Shown here: positions 1-11,055 of the stretch, piece after piece
Position numbering within the stretch: the first letter of the stretch is position 1
Layout of the letters: every line of letters begins with the position of its first letter
NCBI RefSeq assembly: GCF_030272615.1
Contig: NC_081414.1
Location: forward strand, 528,097,137 to 528,161,136
DNA: 64,000 bases
From: Cryptomeria japonica
Lineage: Eukaryota > Streptophyta > Pinopsida > Cupressales > Cupressaceae
Reading direction: 5' to 3'
The notes under the pieces: generated by a model
The model's input: the letters and a program-made list of their open reading frames with translations, nothing else
Database searches by the model: none
What the model was told of the DNA's origin: nothing
Made by a program: the position numbers and the translations under genes

Positions 1-1692
1 TATTGAATCTAACCAGGTCTGCTTTGTTTCTTGTATGTTTGCTATAGGTTCTTTTGAATAATATCCTAAGTTTGATATGTTTCAACGAGTTATTTCTTCT
101 CAGATTTAAGTCTGGGCATGTTTATAACAACATATATGAAAGAAATAGTTGCATGGGTTTGAACAATACGTATATGTGTGTGTATATATATAAACATATA
201 TAATAAGCTTATACATTGTTGGTTCTATCTTCAGCTTAAAGCAGAGATGCAATTTTGACAAACAACAATTTCAATTCGACCAATAGAGATTTCAAATTCA
301 ACAGAGAAAGATACAAAACTTGACATAGATATTGACAGAGAAAGATACAAAATTCGACAGAGATATTGACAGAGAAAGATACAAATTCGACAAAGATATA
401 GTTCCAATAGAAATTTCATTCTCAAAAAGTAATTTATTTAAGATTATGACATAATGAAAAACTATCGATTTGGGCCTACCTCTATACATGTGAATCCTAA
501 TTCGATTGAGTAAATTATCTATCAGATTGATATCATTTCCACTTTCCTCCTTTCGTTCTGTACTTTTCCCACTATTCAGTTGCGTACAAATCTTCATTTC
601 TGAGTATCCTAGCAAAATCATTGAATATTATCACCCTTTCTAAACTTCTCTATTGTGTATTCTTTCCTTCCTGGTTGTGTACATATCAAACAATGGCTAT
701 TTTCGTCGTATCTTGGTTGGGCATCACCTTTTTCCCTACCTTTATGGGATGAGCGCTCCTCATTTCTTATTTTGACTGCCACTAACAATAGTTCCATTGA
801 AAATGAAAGGCGCGTCGCCCTCCACCTAAGGGCTCATTAATGTTTTAAAGCAGTGGTATATGTGTTTATGCCAGTTAAGTATGAGTGTTCGGTTATACAC
901 AGTCCTTCCTCATTCAAACACATGCAGTTTGAAACATTGCTTACACGGCATGGTCGATATTATATCGACCCTTAAATCAATATAATATTTTGTTATCAAT
1001 ATTGCATGTAATATATTTCATAAAATTGATATATGATTATCAATGCATGGAATACACTACATGCAATTTGATATTAGATTAACAATATATATTTATATAA
1101 TTTAAATGATGGAATCTAAATATAGTACTTCATGTATTTCTTTTTTAAGACAATTACTCCATTTGCATAAACAATGTATATAAAAACGAAAATCAAAATG
1201 CACGCATAATCGATGCAAACACTAAAATCAATCTATCCTTTCAAACAATGACATCAATTATAACTCTTCATATAAGATTACATCATTCATATTTAAATAA
1301 AACATTCCATTTCGATCAATTTAAAACATTCATTTATGCAAGATGCATTATATGAAAATTAATGTGGTGTGTGAGATTCCATCTCCATACAAAATTCAAA
1401 AAGCTAAAACAACTCTACCTGAACCAAGTTCTCACCTTCATCCATGTTCACTTGTTCCTGCATTCACTTGCACTCGATTGTTCATTAGTAATGACAATCC
1501 CCAATTTTCACAATAAAATAATTTAAATCATTCATTTGCATTTAAATTTCCATTTTAATTCAAATCAAATTTCATTATCAATCTAAATTCAATTTCATTC
1601 CTATTTCAATTTCATCCATATAAATATAAAATGTATATCATTTTTCCTAATTTCATAATTGAAATAAATATAGATAAAAATGGTACATGACA
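1..1692. other. AT-rich stretch without recognisable gene
   Basis: No coding similarity was seen on either strand; the short open frames are low-complexity. The right part may be the 3' LTR of element G, because on the minus strand a purine-rich run (plus 1693-1704) is followed by TGTCATGTACC starting at 1692, which looks like a polypurine tract followed by an LTR start. The other LTR end and a matching partner were not found, so the LTR reading is weak. A perfect inverted repeat, GGTCGATATTATATCGACC, lies at 954-972. Confidence 0.5.
301..402. repeat. 34-bp tandem repeat, three copies
   Basis: The string ACAGAGAAAGATACAAA starts at 301, 335 and 369, giving an exact 34-bp period; the units differ at a few bases. 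It explains the short open frames on the minus strand here, which should not be taken as genes. Confidence 0.8.
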
Positions 1693-1950
1693 TCCTTCCC
1701 CACTTGGAAGAGACATTGTCTCAATGACTTATTAATCCAACATTAAGCAAATAGTATCTCAAACATCATGAAATAATAACCACACATCATAGTCTCAAAT
1801 CAAAACATAAGCAAAAACAGTAGCATCCATGCTATCCAAGTTCACAACATGTGAATCAAAATCAGAGTATCACTGTATCTCGTGCTATAAGCAAATACTA
1901 ATCTATGAAAGCAAATGAGTAAATTGATGGTCAATCATCTCAAAATCCTC

Positions 1951-2816
1951 TCATGTAGCACTATTTTGAGAATATTGGTCCCACTGGACCTTATATTGAG
2001 TAAAATCTCTACTATGTAGCTTAACGCTACTCTGATCTAGGATTTGGATGGGCTCCACTAGCACCACCCCTGGATCCTGTACCTGTAAAGATTGCCAATC
2101 AAGAATATGAGATGCATCAGGATGATATGGTTTCAACAAAGACACATGGAAAACATTATGGATTCGAGCTAGAGTAGGTGGTAAAGCTAATCTATAAACA
2201 ACTAGATTAATGACTTCCAGCACATCAAAGGGTCCTACATATCTCAGTGCCAACTTTGATGATTTTCTAAATGAGATAGAGCTCTTATGAGGATTAACCC
2301 TCAAAAAGACCTAATCTCCAAAAGCAAACTGTCTGAAAGTCATGTTTCTATCAGCATAGCTCTTCTGTCTATCGGCTGCCTCTTTTAACCTACTCTTGAT
2401 CAAATTCATCTGCTCATCCATTTCCTTGTACAAATCACGACAAATGATGATCCTGTCTTCCATTCTATCCCAACTAATGGGTGTGCGAAACTTTCATCCA
2501 TAAAGAGCCTCAAAAGGTGTCATCTCTAAAGATACATGAAATGATTTGTTATAAGCAAACTCAACCAATGGCGAAAATTCCTCCCATTTGTTCTACTGGT
2601 CCATGTAGTACATCCGTAGAAGATCCTCAACTACTTGATTAACCCTTTTCATTTGACCATCTGTTTGAGGATGATATGTTGAACTGAAATTCAATCTAGT
2701 TCCCAAAGATGCATTAAGTGTCATCCGAAACCTAGACGTCATCCTAGTATCCCTATTTGATATAATGGTTTCTGGTACACCATGCAATCGGAATATCTCT
2801 TGCACAAATTTCTTCG
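1951..2816 (-). pseudogene. G integrase core C-half, C-terminal domain and chromodomain
   Basis: Read on the minus strand, this is the second half of a Ty3/gypsy integrase. It holds the second catalytic Asp region (ISNRDTRMTSRF, with the usual SDRD changed to SNRD) and the third-residue region (YHPQTDGQMKRVNQ, where a Glu is normal and Lys is found). The C-terminal domain with HNVFHVSLLKPYHP is followed by a chromodomain-like tail (VQWDQYSQNSAT), cut by a stop where family members have Trp. The chromodomain assigns G to the chromoviruses and would normally steer insertion to chromatin marks. Several frame changes lie between 2304 and 2593. The left edge of H cuts it at 2817. Confidence 0.85.
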
Positions 2817-3297
2817 TGTTGGATTTTGCCAAGATCAAGAGCTCAATGAAATGTACAAAATAGAGACACAATATAGGACAAGAATAAACTGTATTCTCAT
2901 CAATAGAAATGATCAACAATAATTATTCAATAGTTCAATAGTTGTTACATACAATGTAGATGAGCCTGCTTATATAGGCAAGGCTAGGGATATGTATGAG
3001 CACACAAATATGACATGTGGCTCAATAAGAAACAAGGGTAGGTAGGAGAAATAATATAATATTCCACATGAGGTGGATCACCCACCGAAGGTGGAATTAT
3101 CACTCCACAATAAGTGGATATGATAGTGTAATAACAAGATCAACACCAAAAAAGGTGGAATTTCTCCTACACACACTATCCCAATGTGGCACAAACACCC
3201 AAGTGTCTCATATCGAAACTACTACGAAATGCATTATCCTAAGTAAACTTAAGTAAAGTGTAATAATATTCATGATGAATAATTATTTACACCAACA
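2817..3297 (-). repeat. 3' LTR of element H
   Basis: The 481-bp block begins TGTTGG and ends CCAACA, a perfect 6-bp terminal inverted repeat typical of LTRs. On its right it abuts a run of seven C (minus-strand G run, 3298-3304), the polypurine tract expected upstream of a 3' LTR of a minus-strand element. A TATA box lies inside. The stretch 3066-3165 repeats an AGGTGGA/CCAC theme several times. Confidence 0.8.
2969..2976 (-). promoter_or_regulatory. TATA box in the H LTR
   Basis: The minus strand reads TATATAAG in the context GCCTATATAAGCAGG, about 320 bp into the LTR from its U3 end, as expected for the promoter of a plant copia LTR. Confidence 0.6.
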
Positions 3298-3304
3298 CCC
3301 CCCC
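3298..3304 (-). other. Polypurine tract of element H
   Basis: A minus-strand AAGGGGGGG directly precedes the TGTTGG start of the LTR. This is the second-strand primer position in LTR retrotransposons and fixes the orientation of H as minus. Confidence 0.7.
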
Positions 3305-3517
3305 TTAAGTGCAACTTAGGGGAATGCACTTAAGTCTACAATGCAACTAAGCAATGCAAGATGGGTCCCGGCTACGAGGCCATGTTAGGTACCCATGTAC
3401 AAATACAAATGCATGCAAACCAATGCAATGAAATCTCTCACAAAGTGGGGAAAGAGAGAAAAACCCAATGGGAAAAAACCCTCCCCCAAAAGAGAGATGA
3501 AAGCTATACAAAAACTC

Positions 3518-5797
3518 TCAAAGAAGTATGTGAGGAACAAAACCCCATGCGAGGAAAAAGTCCCCCCCATATGAGAGAAGAAGAGAAGTCAAACTGTGAT
3601 CCTCCCTCAATGAAGAATCTACACCAATGATAGAAGCTCGATGTATGAAGAAACTACTCCACGAACGTCGAACAACATTCCTCCCCTTAGGAAGAAACAA
3701 AACCAAAGGTGTATCCATGAAGTCTCCCCAATCATGAAGGGAAGATGTATGAAGAAAACTCATGATGAAAGGAATCTCTAAAAATTGCTCAAGTGTCCCC
3801 ATGTCGATGCTAAAAGATACCCCCTCCAAAGGTGGTAAACTGTGCCACACTGCTGAAAAAGGCACTCCAAGATCTAGTGGAGATGGATGTAGAACATGTC
3901 CCAAAGACTCACATGTCTCCTCAAAAAATAAAGAGACCTCCTCCAACTGTTGTACATAAGTATCCACAATCATGTCAACCTCGAAAGAATGATCATGTAG
4001 AGAATGAACAAGAGGGTCAGAGTGTGCCCTCACAACAATCGAAGAAGGATCATCTTCATCAAAGAGAAGATGAATGTCATCAATGATGTCTCCCAAATCT
4101 GCAATGTAGGATTCCACAAACAAACCTGCAATGTCTGTCAAGTAATCATCCCATGAATCCGAAGTTGGAAGACAATGAATATCCTGCTGCACTGAATCAC
4201 ATGAAGGCAAAACTATCGCACTATCTGCATCATCAGGTGCAATAGGTGATGTGATATCAATATGAGGAGATGAAATACAAGACTCAAGAACGGGGTCACA
4301 TGTGAGAATCCCCATGTTCAAGTGTCCATAGTTCTCCTCAAAATCTGAACCATCACAAGAAGTGTGATCATCATATGTAGAATCATCAAATGTGAAATCA
4401 TCATCATCAACAAAATCTGAAAAGGAGTATAACCGAGATACATGATCAACCACCCCAGTCGCAATAATAGCTCTAGTCTCCATGTCTCTAATGAAAACTG
4501 AGTCAGGTGTGAACTCCACAACTCTCTTAGTTGCGCTGTGTGTGATTTGATAGATAGAAAGGAGATTGTTTGTCAAGTGGGGTACACACAACACATCATT
4601 GAAGGAGTTATCCCCAATGTCAATAGATCCTTTCCCAATCACATCCATGTATGTATGATTGCCCATCAAAATATGTGGCATGGTGCAAGGCTCAAATGTA
4701 GAGAACATAGACTGTGAAGATGCCATATGATGAGAAGCCCCTGAATCTAGAATCCATCTCTCTGAATCATGACTGATAGTAGCACATAGAGCTTTTCCTT
4801 TTCTTGTTCCAAAAGAGTGAGTCTTTCCGCTTGTAGAAGCCATGAATGCTTGCCCTTTTCCTTTTGAATGTGAGGAAGTTGAAGTTGATGAGTCATCCTT
4901 CTTGTAGACTTTAGGCAAATCAATGTTATGCTTTTTGATGATATGTGTGAGCTCATCAATCTTCTTAGAATAGCAACGATGCTCATCATGACCAATCTTT
5001 TTACAATAAGCACAAGTAGGTCTCTCCCTCTTTGGTGAATTATCTCTCTTAGAAGAGGATGAATCTCCTTGTTTTGGAGAAGATGGTGCTTTGTCTTTAG
5101 GCTTTGATTGCCATTCCTTCTTGTTTGAGTTGTCCTTTCCTTGATTTCCTTTGTTCCCTTGATTTGCCACTAATGCTTGAGACTTAGAAGCTTTAAGAAT
5201 GCCCATGCTTATCAACTTAGTTTGTTCCATCATCATCATTTCATTGAAAGCATCAAATGTAGGCATTGTGTAGCTTGAACCCATTGTCATCCTATGGGTT
5301 TGGAAACTAGAAACAAATGCTGCATATTCTTGTGGAAGCTTGCCTATCAAGTTGAATATCAATTGAGTATCCTTCTTATCAATGCCACAATCTTTGAGTT
5401 GTGCCCTCAACTCATTTGCCTTAGTGACATAATCTTGTATAGTATCAAAGTTCTTGGGATCTAACATGGTGAGATCACTATCAATTTGATATCCCCTAAT
5501 CTCATCAACTTTACCATACAAGTCTTGAAACTTTTTCCAAGCATCCTTGATTAGAGTACATTTCTCAATATGAAAAATGAGATCCTTTGATACATACTTT
5601 CTTAAGGTACCAATTGCCATGATATTTTTAGTGAGACAATCTAAGTGACCAACTGGATCAGCCTTAGGATCAGCTGGAGCAACAATAGTTCCATCAATGT
5701 AATGAGTGAGTCCTTTTTCCATAAGTTTACTCCTTGCATCAATTTTCCAAGTAGCATAATTATGTGGAGTTAAGAGAGGAAACTTAGAAGAACCCAT
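3518..5797 (-). CDS. Copia-type Gag-protease with a novel acidic C-terminal region
   Basis: An open frame of 779 codons from an ATG at 5857; the ATG at 5797 (MGSSKFPLL, residue 21) is the likelier start because copia Gag proteins start there, leaving 759 residues. Counting from 5857: copia Gag domain about 21-230; lysine/serine-rich linker; CCHC zinc knuckle with C282, C285, H290, C295; retropepsin motif DSGASHH with catalytic D371; a gag-pre-integrase start (HVSRLYSF) near 472-479. Where integrase and reverse transcriptase should follow, about 300 residues rich in Asp/Glu and Ser run to the stop, with no domain I recognise. The frame has no internal stop, unlike every other polyprotein here. 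The product would form particles and cleave itself but could not reverse-transcribe, so it would depend on a related autonomous element. Confidence 0.8.
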   Translation of the reverse strand: MGSSKFPLLTPHNYATWKIDARSKLMEKGLTHYIDGTIVAPADPKADPVGHLDCLTKNIMAIGTLRKYVSKDLIFHIEKCTLIKDAWKKFQDLYGKVDEIRGYQIDSDLTMLDPKNFDTIQDYVTKANELRAQLKDCGIDKKDTQLIFNLIGKLPQEYAAFVSSFQTHRMTMGSSYTMPTFDAFNEMMMMEQTKLISMGILKASKSQALVANQGNKGNQGKDNSNKKEWQSKPKDKAPSSPKQGDSSSSKRDNSPKRERPTCAYCKKIGHDEHRCYSKKIDELTHIIKKHNIDLPKVYKKDDSSTSTSSHSKGKGQAFMASTSGKTHSFGTRKGKALCATISHDSERWILDSGASHHMASSQSMFSTFEPCTMPHILMGNHTYMDVIGKGSIDIGDNSFNDVLCVPHLTNNLLSIYQITHSATKRVVEFTPDSVFIRDMETRAIIATGVVDHVSRLYSFSDFVDDDDFTFDDSTYDDHTSCDGSDFEENYGHLNMGILTCDPVLESCISSPHIDITSPIAPDDADSAIVLPSCDSVQQDIHCLPTSDSWDDYLTDIAGLFVESYIADLGDIIDDIHLLFDEDDPSSIVVRAHSDPLVHSLHDHSFEVDMIVDTYVQQLEEVSLFFEETCESLGHVLHPSPLDLGVPFSAVWHSLPPLEGVSFSIDMGTLEQFLEIPFIMSFLHTSSLHDWGDFMDTPLVLFLPKGRNVVRRSWSSFFIHRASIIGVDSSLREDHSLTSLLLSYGGDFFLAWGFVPHILL

Positions 5798-5857
5798 AGC
5801 AGCAAAAGGGAAGGAACACAAGAGCACAAAAGCACAAGAGACACCCCCCAAATTCAC

Positions 5858-6480
5858 TCAATCAAAGTACCCCCCCTAAAGTGATGATTTTGGCACTTTA
5901 TACTTAGTGCGATTACAATGAGCCAATTGCAAAACAAGGCAAAGTGGACTTACGATGCAAATTTTACAACTTCTCAAATGAGATACAAGAGACTTCAATC
6001 AATAGTGCAATGAATCTAACTGAGATTCAAGCAAATATACAAGTACCAAGAGAGCCAAAAATGGCCAAGATCTAAAAGTACAATTTCTACTTACAATTGC
6101 ATCAATCTAATAGCATCATGTGAAAGTAGATGAAAAAATACACACTTTCAAAAAAAACGGCACCTGAAAAGGAGGTCGGATGACCCCAAACGAAGCCTCT
6201 GAAGTTGCAAAAACTGGGATTACTCAGGTACAGTCACCAAAAACTGCATTTTCTGAAAAATTCATGCATCAAAATCAAAAAATTTCTTCACCACTGCGGA
6301 GAGCACGAAATTATAGCCCATTTCAAAAAAAATTGCACCCAAAAAGGAGCAAAAATGAGCAAGTTATGGCCATTTGAAGTTGAACTGCAAAATCAAAAAT
6401 GCAAATGAGAGGGGGTCCAAAAATTTTCAAACCCTGCAGATGTGGCGCTGATGTCAGCAATTCACATGATTAAATTTAAC
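5858..6480. other. Leader of element H
   Basis: About 600 bp upstream (minus strand) of the H gag gene, with no open frame of note. It is moderately AT-rich, with A-rich runs near 6150 and 6330. No tRNA-complementary primer-binding site was found in it. Confidence 0.5.
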
Positions 6481-6889
6481 GGCCGTATGACCGTCGCAAA
6501 ATCTTCGCCCTCTGTTGACTAGGCGTCCGTACCGTACGGACAGATGACGTGGCTAAGTGACTGTGTATTCCGTACTGTACGGATTTGCTGACTGGGCAGG
6601 TATGGAATGTTGCATGGCAGGTTTGTACCGCGGGCCAGTGACCGCCTGCCACGTGGCGGGCACGGTCCTCCGGTCTGGTTGTTCGCCGGCGGCATCGTCC
6701 GGAGCGGTCGGCGAATGGCGGAGCCGGGAGCGGAAGCCGAGGGAGCCGAGGAAGCCAAGGGAGCCGAGCCGGCGCGGGTCTCGGTCTGCGGGAGTCATGC
6801 CGGTGGTGGTGCCGGGAGGACGCGGGCGGCACGGAGCGGCGCGGGCGCGGGCACGGGCGGAGCTGTGGGCAGAGTACGATCGGCGTGAG
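6481..6889. other. GC-rich island at the right edge of H
   Basis: A sharply GC-rich block, densest at 6640-6870, in surroundings that are clearly AT-rich. It holds near-palindromes: CCGTACCGTACGG near 6528, CCGTACTGTACGG near 6570, and GCCTGCCACGTGGCGGGC near 6643 with a central CACGTG. Frames in all phases are open because of composition; none resembles a known protein. It ends exactly where G integrase coding resumes, so it is either the far 5' part of H or foreign filler at a deletion junction. Confidence 0.6.
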
Positions 6890-8155
6890 ATTCCCAGGTA
6901 TGAAATGTGCAACTTTTGTCAACTTATGAACAACTACTAAGATGGTATCATGCTTGTTCTTTCTCAAAGGTAATCCTTGGATAAAACCCATACTGATTAC
7001 TTGCCACTTATACTCAGGTATGCCATGTTGAAATAAAAGTCCTACTGGATGAATATGCTCAGCTTTCACTCATTTTCATTCCAAACATTGTGCCACATAC
7101 TCTATCACATTTTTCCTGGGTTTAGGCCAAAAATACAAAGTTATCAACTATGCTACCCTCTTCGTTACTCCAGGATGCCTTGAGTAAGGTGTATTATGCA
7201 CCTCATGCAAGATCAACTTCCTGAAGTATCTACCTTTAGGAATATATATTCTCCTTTGGTATCTCAAAATACCATCAAGTTCCAACACATATCCATCAAA
7301 TTGATGATCTGAAGGATCTACCCCCAAGGCTTGTTTGACCCTTTCATAATGTTCATCTTCGGGAAGATTTTGCAACACTTGTTGCTTCAAATTTGACCTT
7401 GTTGTAACCATAGCAGATAGATGTCTTCTTTGGCTAAGAGCATCTGCTACTCTATTTTCCTTTCCCTTGATATATTCAATACCAAAATCATACTCAATTA
7501 GGAACTCAAGCCATCTTCTTCGTCTTTCATTAAGGTTAGGTAGTGTAAAGATGTACTTCAGTCCTAAATGATTTGTCTTCAGCTCAAATGTCTTCCCTAG
7601 AAAGTAATGCCTCCACATTAGTAATGCATGAACAATAGTCAAAAGCTCTAAGTCATGTGGTGCATATCTCAATTCATATTGCTTCAATTTCCTAGACTCA
7701 AAAGCAACCGATTTTCCTTCTTGCATCAACACTGCTCCTACACCTTCACCTGAGGCATTTGTAATCATTGTGAAGTGTCCATTAGGATCTGGTATAGTCA
7801 AGACTAGTGTTGATGTTAGCTTTTGCTTCAAAAGATGAAATGCCTCTTTGCACTTCTCAGTCCATTCAAATTTCTTTCCCTTCTTCTGAAGAGAAGTAAT
7901 AGGTGTTGCTATCCTTAAAAATCCTTCCACATACTTCTTGTAATATACTATAAGATCCATAAAACTTTGAACCTCTATAACATTCTGAGGTGTTCGCAAA
8001 TCTACAATTGCCTCTATCTTTGTAGGATCAACAAAAATTCCCTCTACAGATATAACATGGCCTAAATAGTGCACCTTTTCCTAAAAGAAAGCACACTACA
8101 AAAACTTACCAAAAAGCTTTCGATCTCTTAGCCGTTGCAAGACTATTCTCAAGTG
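6889..8155 (-). pseudogene. G reverse transcriptase thumb, RNase H and integrase N-half
   Basis: Minus-strand coding. From right to left: end of the RT connection (HLRIVLQRLRDRKL near 8140), the HYLGHVIS motif near 8070, the RT thumb, then Ty3-type RNase H from about 7800 with the usual first Asp replaced (MITNASGEG where TDAS is normal), then VADALSQR near 7440. The integrase zinc finger begins near 7190 (HEVHNTPYSRHPG), has a stop at about 7147 and a lost Cys. The catalytic core start reads VVVHKLTKVAHF, with His where the first Asp of the DDE triad belongs. It is cut at 8160 by element A and at 6889 by the H junction. Confidence 0.85.
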
Positions 8156-8160
8156 CTTCT

Positions 8161-9306
8161 TGTAATACCTTAAAAATGGTCACCTAAACCATGAGCCCCT
8201 AATCTTGACAACATCACCAAGGTCCTAACCAAAGGCAATTAAATCAACTTCAAGCACATAATTAATTAATTCTTCGATCATCAAATGTCGCATGGCAAGT
8301 GAATTATTCTATATTAATTAAATATTTAATTAATTAATTAAATCATTCCAAGAAAATTATTTTGATCAATTATCCTATTTAATTTATTAAATATCCTAGC
8401 ATATTTAATTAATTAATAAATTTGCCATTTAATCATAAAAAAGGAATTAATTTATTACAAAAGAGGAATTAATCACAAAGCAAGAGTTAAATTGAAAATA
8501 AAATAAAAGAATTGAATTGAGAGAGAAATCAAACTTGAGATATTATTTCTTTCTTCTAAATTGAGAACTTGAAATGAGAAAAACAATTAAATGAATTTAA
8601 TCATTCTCTAAAATTGGAACTCAAAGCTTTTGAGAAAAGAAGTTCAGTTGCATTGAAAGGACTCTTTTCTTGAATAAATCAAAGAATTACCTATTTTATC
8701 TCAAGTGCATGGAATTAATTGAATTATATCTCTAATGCAAACTCAAACTTATAATCTGAATGCATTTCAATTAAACTATAATTGGAATCTATCTCAAGGT
8801 TAACTGAATCTGATTTCTCAATTATTTCAATTATCCTAAATTGTGCTTTTTCTTGATCTCTCTTGTGATTCTCTATAAATTCAGCCTTCATCTCATTCAA
8901 AACACCTTGGAGATTTATTGTTATTATACAGTTTTTTCTCTGAAGTCATTGAAGATTTTATGCTTGCTTTTTGAGATTATTGCATCTTAGTTTAATTTCT
9001 TTTTGCATATTTCATGATTGCTTGAATTCATATAGCTTACTATTCATCCATCTAGCATAATCTTGCATCCATTTAGCTTAATCTCGTGCTCATATAGATT
9101 AAATCCTTCGTGTTTGTGTAGTCTAGTCACTAGTATTGCTTATACAAATCTAAGCAATCTTATACTCGCATCTTTTAGAAGGCAATTAGTCAATTTGTTA
9201 TGGTTTTCATATTCATGCTTATATCTGTCTAACCATGCATGTAATGACTTAATTGAAGTGTTGTGTCTTGCAACTTACAGACGTATTCCACTTTTCACAC
9301 ACACCA
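8161..9306 (+). repeat. 5' LTR of element A
   Basis: Starts TGTAATACC and ends ACACACCA just before the primer-binding site. It matches the copy at 31861-33011 over its full length, with about 28 substitutions or small indels by eye. A run of TTAATTAA-rich sequence occupies 8265-8345, and a TATA-like CTATAAAT lies near 8874. Confidence 0.9.
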
Positions 9307-9310
9307 TTTG

Positions 9311-9328
9311 TGGTGCCCACCGTGGGGC
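9311..9328 (+). other. Primer-binding site of element A
   Basis: TGGTGCCCACCGTGGGGC lies 4 bp after the LTR. It differs at one base from the TGGCGCCCACCGTGGGGC site common in plant Tat-lineage elements, and it fixes the plus orientation. Confidence 0.8.
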
Positions 9329-10538
9329 AGAAGACTGCAATATTTCGGCCTCCGAGACTAACTTTTTCTTATTTTTTTCATATTTTTATTTTTTTGGATT
9401 TTCATCCGTACAGTTGTTGCGAATTATCGTACGAGTTTTCCCATAGTCCCAAATGACAAACGAAAAATATTGTGCAATCTCGTACGAATTATCATACGAC
9501 TCAGTGAGAATCGTCGTACGGTATTCTGTGTTTTTGGGTTAAAAAGCATATTTCTTTCTTCAGGTTTTCTCATTCAATTTTTATCATACTAACACTGACC
9601 CTGGCTTGTTGTTTGTTTGTTTGAGAAATTTTCACAGCCTAATCAATTTTTTGCAGAATGCTTGTTGAAGAATATGCTTGTCAAACAAAGACAATATGAC
9701 TACTGATTCGTTGTCTTTGTAGGTTGCTTGAGGAGATTCAAGAAAACATTGTGTATTCATTAAATTCATTCTTTTAGGCACCTAACTTGCTATCTGGTTA
9801 ATGAACAAATCTGTCTTTTGTGTTTTAAGAAAATTCTGAGAGGTAGGAGAGTATGCTCTTGTCTACATAGACAATCAGAAATCCAAACCCTTAAGGCTTT
9901 TTCTAGGTTTGAGATTTGTATAACTTTAGTGGGCCTGCCCTCCCAAGGAGCCTTTAAGGCCAAAGCCATTAGGGTCGGTGAGAGGGGAATGACCCAAGTG
10001 GGAATGGCTAAACGCCAAGTACTCCAACCCACTATAAAATAAACATGATTTGATGAAAATCAAGTCAATGACAGTGCTCGCGAATATCTCTCATTTGTAC
10101 CTTTGGGTATATTAAACCTTGGTTTTCAAGGCTGGGAGACCTCCTAATTGATTTTATACCCCGATGCACCGAATGTATCTCTTACTAGTTCCAATTAAGA
10201 TTAGAAGCTACTCGGTTCACCTCCGAAAGGGGGGATAATCTTTGTGCAAGAGAGATAGTAACTCTCCCAAGATACTTGCCATTTCGTGCCCCCATTAGCA
10301 TTTGGAGTCGGTTAATATGGTGTTGAGAATCCATTGCGTTAGACTTAGTGGTCATATTTTGATTAGCTATTGGGTGTGTACCTGAGTCTGCAAGCAAAGG
10401 TTTTCTTCTCTCACCAATTTCCATAGGGTTAGTGTGTTGTGATTGGAGTCATTATACATATTGCATGTTTATTGTGTTTTCATCCCTGAAACTGAAACTA
10501 AAATACCAAAATTGGAGAAAACAATAAACAACTCAGTA

Positions 10539-10700
10539 GTCAAAACTCGGTCCATGTCAAAAACTAGTCTATCCTAGTCAAAACTTTGTCTGTGTCAAAA
10601 ACGAGTCTATCCTAGTTGAAACTTTGTCTGTGTCACAAACTAGTCTATCTTAGCTGTCCAAAAACTCAGTCCATCTCAAAACTGGTCGTCCTCAGTCATT
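10539..10700 (+). repeat. 38-bp tandem repeat in the A leader
   Basis: AGTCTATCC or a variant recurs at about 10566, 10604 and 10642, a 38-bp spacing, with AAAACTTTGTCTGTGTCA between copies. Degenerate partial copies continue to about 10700. Confidence 0.7.
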
Positions 10701-10744
10701 AAAAACTCGATCTGTTAGAAATTTTGTCTCTGTCTAGTAAATTG

Positions 10745-11055
10745 TCATACAAGTCTTCTGATTTATCGTCCTGCTGCATACCTTCTGTCGTACGAAATTT
10801 CATCAGGTCTAACAATTTGTCCTCTAAGCCTCAGTTCTGTGTCGTACGAAATCTAATAAACTATCATCCTGCTTAGGGAATTATCATTTGGTCTTTGATT
10901 TTGTATCGTACGAAACACCATTGCATTCATCAGTTTGTCATCTAAGGTATACCCATCTGTCGTGCAAACATAGGCAGCAACTCATACGAAATTATGTTTC
11001 TGTCGCCCTGAAGCTATTAAACTGTCGTCTAGTCCTGTAAAACCTATCGTACGAA
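10745..11055 (+). repeat. 22-bp-period TCGTAC motif array
   Basis: A TCGTACGAA, TCATAC or TCGTCCTG-like core starts at 10745, 10766, 10788, 10820, 10842, 10864, 10884, 10906, 10938, 10960, 10982, 11003, 11025 and 11047. Most steps are 21-22 bp; two are 32 bp. TCGTACGA is an 8-bp palindrome and the bases between cores are poorly conserved. Confidence 0.75.

Larger units (their letters stand above)
2817..6889 (-). mobile_element. Element H: non-autonomous copia-like gag-pro element, one LTR only
   Basis: The element sits inside the integrase of G: G coding resumes at 2816 on the left and at about 6889 on the right. The left end is a complete 3' LTR (2817-3297) followed by a G-run polypurine tract on the minus strand; a 779-codon gag-pro frame follows. 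No second LTR copy and no duplication of CTTCG (2812-2816) is present at the right junction, and roughly eight G codons appear lost there, so the 5' end was probably removed by deletion or the junction is chimeric. No integrase, reverse transcriptase or RNase H is encoded. Confidence 0.75.

Noticed and set aside
1-1692. A full 3' LTR of element G
   Set aside because: A plausible polypurine tract and LTR start exist at 1692, but no match to the DNA right of 35358 could be found.
5798-5857. Signal peptide at the start of the H polyprotein
   Set aside because: The hydrophobic 20 residues precede the conserved copia start at 5797 and are most likely untranslated leader.
6557-6940. Overlapping GC-rich open frames on both strands
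   Set aside because: Open in several phases because of composition, with no recognisable domain; one crosses into G coding on the other strand.
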